The position numbers and the translations under genes are program-made. DNA of 64,000 nucleotides from Dipteris shenzhenensis (Eukaryota > Polypodiophyta > Polypodiopsida > Gleicheniales). Under the pieces are notes generated by a model. It saw only the letters and a program-made list of their open reading frames with translations, was not told the DNA's origin and made no database searches. Below, one piece after another: positions 57,481 to 64,000 of the stretch (position 1 is its first letter; every line of letters starts with the position of its first letter). The DNA is taken from NCBI GenBank assembly GCA_047967505.1, contig CM106540.1. One strand, 5' to 3'.

Positions 57481-58329
57481 AGCACATCATACACATGCTG
57501 CTAGATACAATGCAGGTCAGTGGTGCCTAAACTAGCTCAGTGGTTGTTTGTGATTGAGCTTTGGGATAGTTTACTTGTTTCATTTCTTAAACCAAGACTA
57601 AATGTGATTTTCCTAAACTAGCCTGGTGGTTGGAACATCATGCAACCGTAGGCTAGTTCAACTCAATCACTACTTATGTGATTTTCCTAAACCAGTGTGG
57701 TTGAACATACATTAGTTGTTGTCCAGCCCAGTGGCATGGTTGAGCATAAATTAACAGCAATATATTTTGTGATATATTGTTACTTTACTAACCCATCCCG
57801 GTGGTTGGAACATCATGCAACCATGGCTGCTTTAGCTGAATCACCAATTATGTGATTGTCCTAAACTAGCATGGTTGAACATACATTAGTTATTGACCAA
57901 CCCAGTGGTTGAAATTATTGTGTTTCTTAGTACTTAACCTCGTTAAATTTAATTTCCTACTATTCGGGTCATATACCACTATTAAATAAAAAAATGGAAA
58001 GCAATATATTGTTATTTTCCAATGGTGAAATTCAGAAATGAAAAGCAATATACTTGTTATTGCCTAATATGTGAAGTTGAGACCATCAGGCCAAACCATC
58101 TCGGTGTTGAAATTGTGATTGTCCTAAATCTATCCTAAACCAGCCCGGTAGTTGACTATCCTAAACGTGTCCTAAACCAGCCCAGTGATACAAATTGTGA
58201 CTGTCCTAAACCAATGCAGTGGTTGAAAATTGTTTTGTTTATTATACACTTTAATTAGACTGTGTTTTGTATTCTTTTTAGTAATAGCAAAAAGGGGCTC
58301 ATTGTTCTGTTGTTCCTACATGTTGGGTC

Positions 58330-61160
58330 AGCAGACGGAGTTGTATCTCAAGTTTGTGTATCAAAATCTTGACATTTCAATTGGGTAGAGGAGCTTTGAG
58401 CATTGTAAGCCCTGGTACATCAGGAAACTCAAAGACAAGAATGTTTGTTATTCCAAAACACAGATAGACTTTGACCTAGCCCAACAAGCTATGAATGAAT
58501 TGAGATCTAGTCGTGTTGGAGCATTGCTCCATTGGGATTGATTCCCATGCCTCCCCAATGAATGCGTAGTCTATAGGTCACCTGGATCCTCATGTGTTGT
58601 AAGGGAGGGCAAGTTTTGTAGCCTAAGGTCTCTGTGGGAGCGAGTGGTTTTTTGTCCAAAGGGAGACCGTGAGTAGCACATGATTGAATGCATTCATAGC
58701 ACATGCAAGCATTACAGTTTGAAGCTGAAGAAGAAGACATTCAATGCATTTTCAACTGAAATAAGGGAAGACAACCATGTTGCTCTAAAATGGAGGAGAC
58801 TTAAAAATGTCAATGTTGAAGGATCTAATAAAAAGAGATGGCTATTGTCATATAAGACCACCCAGCCAAGGGAGCCTGTAAGGTCACGTAGTTCAATCCT
58901 TCCCAAAATATGTCAGCTTCACAATTTCATGGCCAGCTAGTAGGATAAGCAGTTCAAGACGTACCTTGCCAATTTTCCCTGTGACACTATTGTATCTGTC
59001 ATAGATTTTGTAGAAAATTATTCTTTTCAAGAACAAGATGAGATACCCTAGGGGGTTCACTTCTTATAAAAGTTCTACATCACCTGCATGGACGAACCTT
59101 GCCAAAAACCCCTATTTAAGGTCTCCTTATGGGTAATAAATATCCCTATTTAAGCTTATAAGTTTTCCATTGTAAAATCATTGCTACCCCTATTTAAGAA
59201 GCATATTAGGATAGGAACCATAACCCACCCTTTTTTAATTATATACAATTTATGTATACTTTCACAATATATGCATATGCTGCCTCGATTGAATGTGAAT
59301 GAAAATATTATACATCTTGGGTGATATTTAATATCATGTTTCACACAAAAGTCAAACTAGTACAAGTTTTGCTATTGATTAAATCACATGAACATGAACT
59401 AAATATAAAAAGAAAGTTTAAGTATAATTGTAAGCTGCAAGGTATCAATAAGTAGTCCAATCACAAAGACAATCCATTTTAGAGACTTCTTCAAATCCCT
59501 CCCTCCTTTTCTCCTTCTCCACCCCCATGCCCGTCCCCCTCCTTGTCCCCCTCCCCCTTTGACCCCCCCCCCCAAGCCATAAAGAAACACCCTTACCTCG
59601 TAACTTACAAGCCTAAACTAGACATTCCAAAAACCCCTTTCCCTTACACTCACGTGATACCATAAGGAGTCCCTTGTGAATCCCACTTGTGAGATACAAA
59701 GTGCTCACTGGTACAACAAGTAGATAGCAATTCTTGTGCATATCATGTACAATCATTTTCTTCATTAATAGGGATATTTATTACCCATAAGGAGACCTTA
59801 AATAGGGGTTTTTGGCAAGGTTCGTCCATGCAGGTGATGTAGAACTTTTATAAGAAGTGAACCCCCTGGGGTATCTCATCTTGTTCTTGAAAAGAATAAT
59901 TTTCTACAAAATCTATGACAGATACAATAGTGTCACAGGGAAAATTGGCAAGGTACGTCTTGAACTGCTTATCCTACTAGCTGGCCATGAAATTGTGAAG
60001 CTGACATATTTTGGGAAGGATTGAACTACGTGACCTTACAGGCTCCCTTGGCTGGGTGGTATTATATGACAATAACCATCTCTTTTTATTAGATCCTTCA
60101 ACATTGACATTTTTAAGTCTCCTCCATTTTAGAGCAACATGGTTGTCTTCCCTTATTTCAGTTGAAAATGCATTGAATGTCTTCTTCTTCAGCTTCAAAC
60201 TGTAATGCTTGCATGTGCTATGAATGCATTCAATCATGTGCTACTCACGGTCTCCCTTTGGACAAAAAACCACTCGCTCCAGGTCAGTGCAACGCATGTA
60301 CCATTTCTACATTTCTGATGATAGGGAACATGACACCCTGTTTGTGTAGCATGCTTTTCTATTGCATTGGGAATGGCTAAAAAAGGAAAATCCCCATGCA
60401 AAAAATATAAAACAACATTGGTTGTGGTTAGATGGTGCTGCCTCTCAATTTAAATCAGCACGTGGATTCTACTTCGTCTCAAGGTTCAAATTCCTCATCG
60501 GTCTAGAAATGATGTGGAATTTCTTTGGGTCTAGCCATGGCAAGGATGAACATGATGGATGCGGTGTAGTTATTAAGTAAGCTCTGTTCAAACACCAATT
60601 AGCATGCCCTTAAGAAAAACTCAATAATGCCCATGATGCTATAACATGGCTTACAACCAACCTCTCCATAGGCATGCATTCAACATACAATAAACAAACC
60701 CTTAAGAATAATGTAGTATGCAAAGTGTTCCATGAAGTGAAAGTGGATGAAATGTAAAGGAGAAGTTGGCACGATTGTGAGAAAATTAAAGGAGTTCATG
60801 GTTTGCATAGCATATGGGGATTTTCAAACAACCAACTGATTAAAACGAGAAAAATTTCTTGTTTCTGTAGTGCGTGCATCATAAGGGATCATGACGATTG
60901 TGAGAACATTGCAATTGTGAAGACATGGGAGCAAGTTCAAGTTTTCCCTCTACGTTCAGATGGAGTGACAAATAATGGAGAAGCAAACAACTTGCCATAG
61001 TTTGGGGAGAGTTTCGATGATGTCACTAACTATCTAGAAGAGGGGGATAACTTTGCAGTTGTCATAGATTCTAGGGAGAACTAGGAAGATGACCCATACT
61101 TTTTGTTGCAGTGCATAAAACCTAAGTACAAGGTTAAGGAACATTTAAGGATAATTGGGG
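58330..61160 (+). pseudogene. Transposase-like gene, copy B
   Basis: The 5' part (58330-58560) reads KPWYIRKLKDKNVCYSKTQ, matching KPYFVCKLKERNTCCSVYH of copy A. 58680-58940 has MIECIHSTCKHYSLKLKKKT, a Lys/Arg-rich segment and RSSILPKICQLHNFMAS. Then comes IDFVENYSF (59003). Past the inverted duplication it resumes at about 60300 with FYISDDREHDTLFV, LDGAASQFKSARGFYF (Asp about 60434), FFGSSHGKDEHDGCGVVIK (about 60517-60573), CFCSACIIRDHDDCEN and FPLRSDGVTNNGE, then FDDVTNYLEEGDNFAVV. Motif order IDF-x-ENY, DGAASQF, HGKxxHDG suggests a DDE/D nuclease core; no function is proven for this family. Frameshifts and stops break it. Confidence 0.68.
58636..60282. repeat. Inverted duplication, ~516-bp arms, ~615-bp spacer
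   Basis: The left arm 58636-59152 (from GGAGCGAGTGG to AATATCCCTATT) and the right arm 59768-60282 are inverted copies with only a few mismatches; both encode the same 86-residue segment on opposite strands. The spacer (59153-59767) is non-coding with a pyrimidine-rich stretch at 59490-59575. The arms include the IDFVENYSF block of copy B, and the right arm interrupts that gene before FYISDD. Confidence 0.95.
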
Positions 61161-62167
61161 AGCAATCTATGAGAAGTGGGATGTAGTAGTCAGAGCATTT
61201 TGGTACAAAAGAACATCCAAGAGAGGCCGCAATTACGAACTCCTACATAAAAGTCCACAAACATGTGTGTACTCTCACCTAGTAAGAGCTATTAAGTTCC
61301 AGATATAACCTATTCCACAATGAAAGAAGGGCAAGAGTGTCTTCAAATTGGATTTAGACACACATGAGCACATGTTGGGGTGTCTTGGAGCGATGGATGA
61401 GGACGAATGTGATAGTACTAAGAAAATATATGTAGTCTCATTGCAGGGAAACAATATGTTCACTTGTCCTACAAAATGAAATTTGTATTTGAGACTGCTT
61501 CTTTTTAGTTTATCCCAAACAACCACTGTGCTACTTTTATTAAATTATTTTTGTAAATCCCAAACGATAAATCCCATGCTTGTTTTTAGTATATCCCAAC
61601 AACCATCGTGCTGTTTCCCATAACAAATCCACACCTCCTACAAATCCATTCATCTTATAAGAATAGAAGCAAATCACTGTGCTGGTGGTTGTTAATATCC
61701 TAGCACAAACCAACCATCGTGCTGGCGATAACTTATACTGCACTAATCTTGCACTACTACCATGCTATCCCTACACTACTACCATGATATCCTAAAATTT
61801 GTTGCATAGTGCTATATTGAAACAATGCCCTTTAGATTGTTTGTCGTTTCGTTAATCGTCAGATTTCATCTTATGCTTGCTTTTAGTATATCCCAACAGC
61901 CACCGCGCTGGTTTCCCATAATGAATCCACACATCCTACAAATTTATTTATCTTGTAATAATAGAAGCAAACCACCGCGTTGGCGGTGGCTGTTAATATC
62001 CTAGTGCAAACCAACCACCGTGCTAGTGATAACATATCCTGTACTAGTCCTACACTACTACCATGCTAACCCTACACTACTGCCGTGCTATTCTAAAATC
62101 TATTGCACAGTGCTAGTGCCCTTTAGACTGGTCATCGTTAACCGTTAGATTTCAATCACTGAGCTAC

Positions 62168-62880
62168 TTAAAACATTTAACTACTAACACGGAAGTAGGT
62201 TGATACTAAATCAGGCATTACGAGCACCATGAGAATATCCACAAGTTCAAGAAATGTTTGCAAGATTTTTATTATTTCAAAACACAACAACATTTTGCTA
62301 TTTCAAGGAAATTATAGACTCCCAAGTAGTATCCTATCAACCTCTCTATGGCAAGCATCTCCCAGCTCTTGAGGCTAGTCTGCTGCATAATGGCATACCT
62401 CTTTACACACTTAGGTTACACATTGCTTGCTTGACTCTGCCGACTTATATGCCCATAGTAACTCCTCCTTTCACTGGGGTCCTCTTCATCTTGGCCTTTG
62501 CGCTCTATACACCTTTGTGCCTCTATCATGTCCTGCCAAAAGAAACCTACATCATGAGCATGACAAGTACCTTAAAGGAGTAGGAAAAACAATAGCCAGG
62601 GAAATTAATAATCATGGTCTATGTCGACTCCAAGTAATACACCCACCACCAAAGCATGTCCTCCTTGCAGCTATGTTTCTCCTTCTTCTCCGGGTTTGTT
62701 TCTATGAGGATGCCATCCAACATCGTTTTCAAATAGAACAACAGCATTCCAAAGTTATTTGGGTATGCCATATATTCACTGTAGGTGGATGGGTGTGCAG
62801 AGTTTTGGGGCTAGATTTTGTAATGGACTCTTAGTTGTGTCTACACTGCACTTAAATAGGGAGAGAGTTCATTGAGCCTG
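62168..62880 (+). other. Unrecognised open pieces
   Basis: Overlapping plus-strand pieces at 62254-62583 and 62427-62834 are rich in hydrophobic residues in the first and have KGVGKTIAREINNHGLCRLQ in the second. No domain is recognised. Confidence 0.3.
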
Positions 62881-62884
62881 ACCT

Positions 62885-63125
62885 TCTCAATATTCAGTCT
62901 CATTTTAGTTTGGTAATCAAAATCTTTGAGTTCATTGAGCCCAGCCTTCTCATTCTTCAGTCTCATGTTAGTTGTCTAATCGAAATCTTTTGTCTCAAAT
63001 TAGTTGTCTAATCGAAATCTTTCGTCTCACATTAGTTCACTAATCAAAATCTTTCAATCTCACATTAGTGATCTAATCAAAATCTTTCGTCTAACATTAC
63101 TTGTCAAATCAAAACATTTCATCTC
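62885..63125. repeat. Minisatellite, ~32-bp GTCTCA(C/T)(A/G)TTAGTT units
   Basis: About seven units of the form (C/T)GTCTCACATTAGTT-x5-TAATC(A/G)AAATCTTT follow each other. The first two are separated by a longer TTCATTGAGCC insert that is itself duplicated (62866 and 62931). Confidence 0.88.
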
Positions 63126-63389
63126 ATTATGATCACTGTGCTAGTGTGGATCATAGGACACTATCTAGTCACATAGTTCAGAAAACATTGCCCAAGTAAA
63201 CTTTGGAGTAGATTGACAATTCAAAAGATTACACACAGATTACATAGATTACAATATGAAAGATGCATTTACTTCAGATTACATCTCAAGGACTCCTTGT
63301 TGGGATCCCTAATTGCATGCTCGGCCCTCCTTGCTCCTTTCTAGAATGGGGCTAGTTCCTTCTTGTAGGGGCCTGGCCGGCCCCTCCCT

Positions 63390-64000
63390 TCATGCCTCTT
63401 CCTCTTTTCTTGATTTGAGCTTCCTGGTTGCAGGCTCGGTCCTTCTTGTCCTTTCTTGAAGGGGGTTGGTTCCTCCCTTTAGGCTCCTTTTCCTCGAATC
63501 AGCAGGCTTGGTCTTGGCCTTCTTCAATTTGAGCTCCTTGTCTTTAAGATATTTTGCCCAAATGACAAATTGAGCTGCAGCATCTGCTTTCTCGTCATAG
63601 ATAGCTGTAGCAGGTAGGCACATTTGATCTGTCCATGACTTGGGTGATGGAAAATGGCATTCTCTACATAGCAATTTTGTATGCACAAACACTCTAAAGC
63701 AAGAAATATGCACAGGGTGGTAGCACGTAGGCCATCAGATACAACAGTCATCTATGATGGGGGTTTGACAGACCATGCATTTTGGACCCTTCTACATAGC
63801 AGGATAGGCATCCAATTTAAGTATTGCGGCCGTCAATGCCACAGTCTTGCTCTGTACATGACAAAGTTGCTTCTTGATTCCTTCCTCAAGGCTGTAGATG
63901 TTCTCCTTCATCTCCTCTACTTTTTGCTCACTCTGTGCAACAGCTTTATTTGAATCCATCAGCAGAGTGGGAGAGAAGCATGGAGTCTCACTTGCAGCTT
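63390..64000 (-). pseudogene. RING-H2 finger protein pseudogene, runs off edge
   Basis: The minus-strand frame enters from the right edge with an acidic, coiled-coil-like region (SEQKVEEMKENIYSLEEGIK). It then has two stops (63792-63794 and 63735-63737) around CMVCQTPIIDDCCI. It continues through CYHPVHISCFRVFVHTKLLC and REC, then a Lys/Arg-rich tail (KYLKDKELKLKKAKTKPADS) to a stop at 63390. Cys and His spacing C-x2-C-x14-C-x-H-x2-H-x2-C-x11-C-x2-C fits a RING-H2 zinc finger, usually an E3 ubiquitin ligase domain. The tail DNA is duplicated in tandem (about 63305-63400 and 63415-63490). The stops suggest a pseudogene or a copy carried by a mobile element; the 5' part is outside the window. 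Confidence 0.6.

Larger units (their letters stand above)
57531..62167 (+). mobile_element. Candidate DNA transposon with subterminal repeat arrays
   Basis: The left array (57531-58235) repeats CTAAACCAGCCCGGTGGTTG-like words. The right array (about 61545-62167) repeats CAACCACCGTGCTGGT-like words, the inverted form. The outermost copies pair as ACTAGCTCAGTGGTTG on the left and, inverted, AGTAGCTCAGTGATTG on the right. Between them lies the transposase-like gene, copy B. Inverted subterminal arrays around a transposase are typical of cut-and-paste elements. Exact termini and target duplication could not be fixed, and the gene is broken, so this is a degenerate copy. Confidence 0.5.

Overview
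This window looks like intergenic DNA from a large, repeat-rich plant nuclear genome. It holds Ty1/copia and Ty3/gypsy LTR retrotransposons with plant-type primer-binding sites, a TRIM, MITEs, a 5'-truncated LINE and many decayed transposase-like reading frames. CpG-poor sequence and stop codons that fit CAG-to-TAG or CGA-to-TGA changes point to long cytosine methylation and decay. A fern or other large-genome seed-free plant or gymnosperm would fit, but the taxon cannot be fixed from this sequence. I see no intact housekeeping gene, rRNA, convincing tRNA or CRISPR array.

Layout. 1-9.7 kb: an LTR fragment, two MITEs of one family with 8-bp target duplications, a 4x146-bp tandem array, a decayed copy of an uncharacterised transposase-like gene (3.5-4.9 kb), a possible gypsy LTR and gag, and the 5' end of a copia element that cuts this gag. 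9.7-12.4 kb: 1.1 kb of purine-rich DNA followed by a LINE 3' half ending in a (CTAT)n tail. 12.4-14.4 kb: unassigned DNA with a 127-bp tandem duplication.

14.4-32.1 kb: one minus-strand Ty3/gypsy element that is the host of a nest. A complete plus-strand copia element (22231-29750, 5-bp duplication GGGAT) sits in the gypsy. A DNA-transposon-like segment (about 23789-25736) interrupts the copia gag, and a 686-bp TRIM (24626-25311, duplication ATTCA) sits in that segment. The gypsy pol carries a protease in the normal place and a second retropepsin-like domain directly after the integrase.

32-40 kb: short repeats, an FCP1/NIF-type HAD phosphatase-like open frame, a probable solo LTR and broken exons of an unrecognised mobile-type protein. 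40.1-44.4 kb: a minus-strand copia truncated in RT. 44.7-51 kb: tandem and microsatellite DNA, a CpG-rich segment that may be organellar (about 47.4-49.0 kb) and a 401-bp tandem duplication. 51-55.4 kb: a 4.4-kb array of short palindromes built on AATGGCACTAGTGCCATT, with the repeat order inverted in its right third.

55.4-64 kb: an unrecognised coding remnant, then a candidate DNA transposon (about 57.5-62.2 kb) with inverted subterminal repeat arrays around a second copy of the transposase-like gene. That copy contains a near-perfect 0.5-kb inverted duplication. A RING-H2 pseudogene runs off the right edge.
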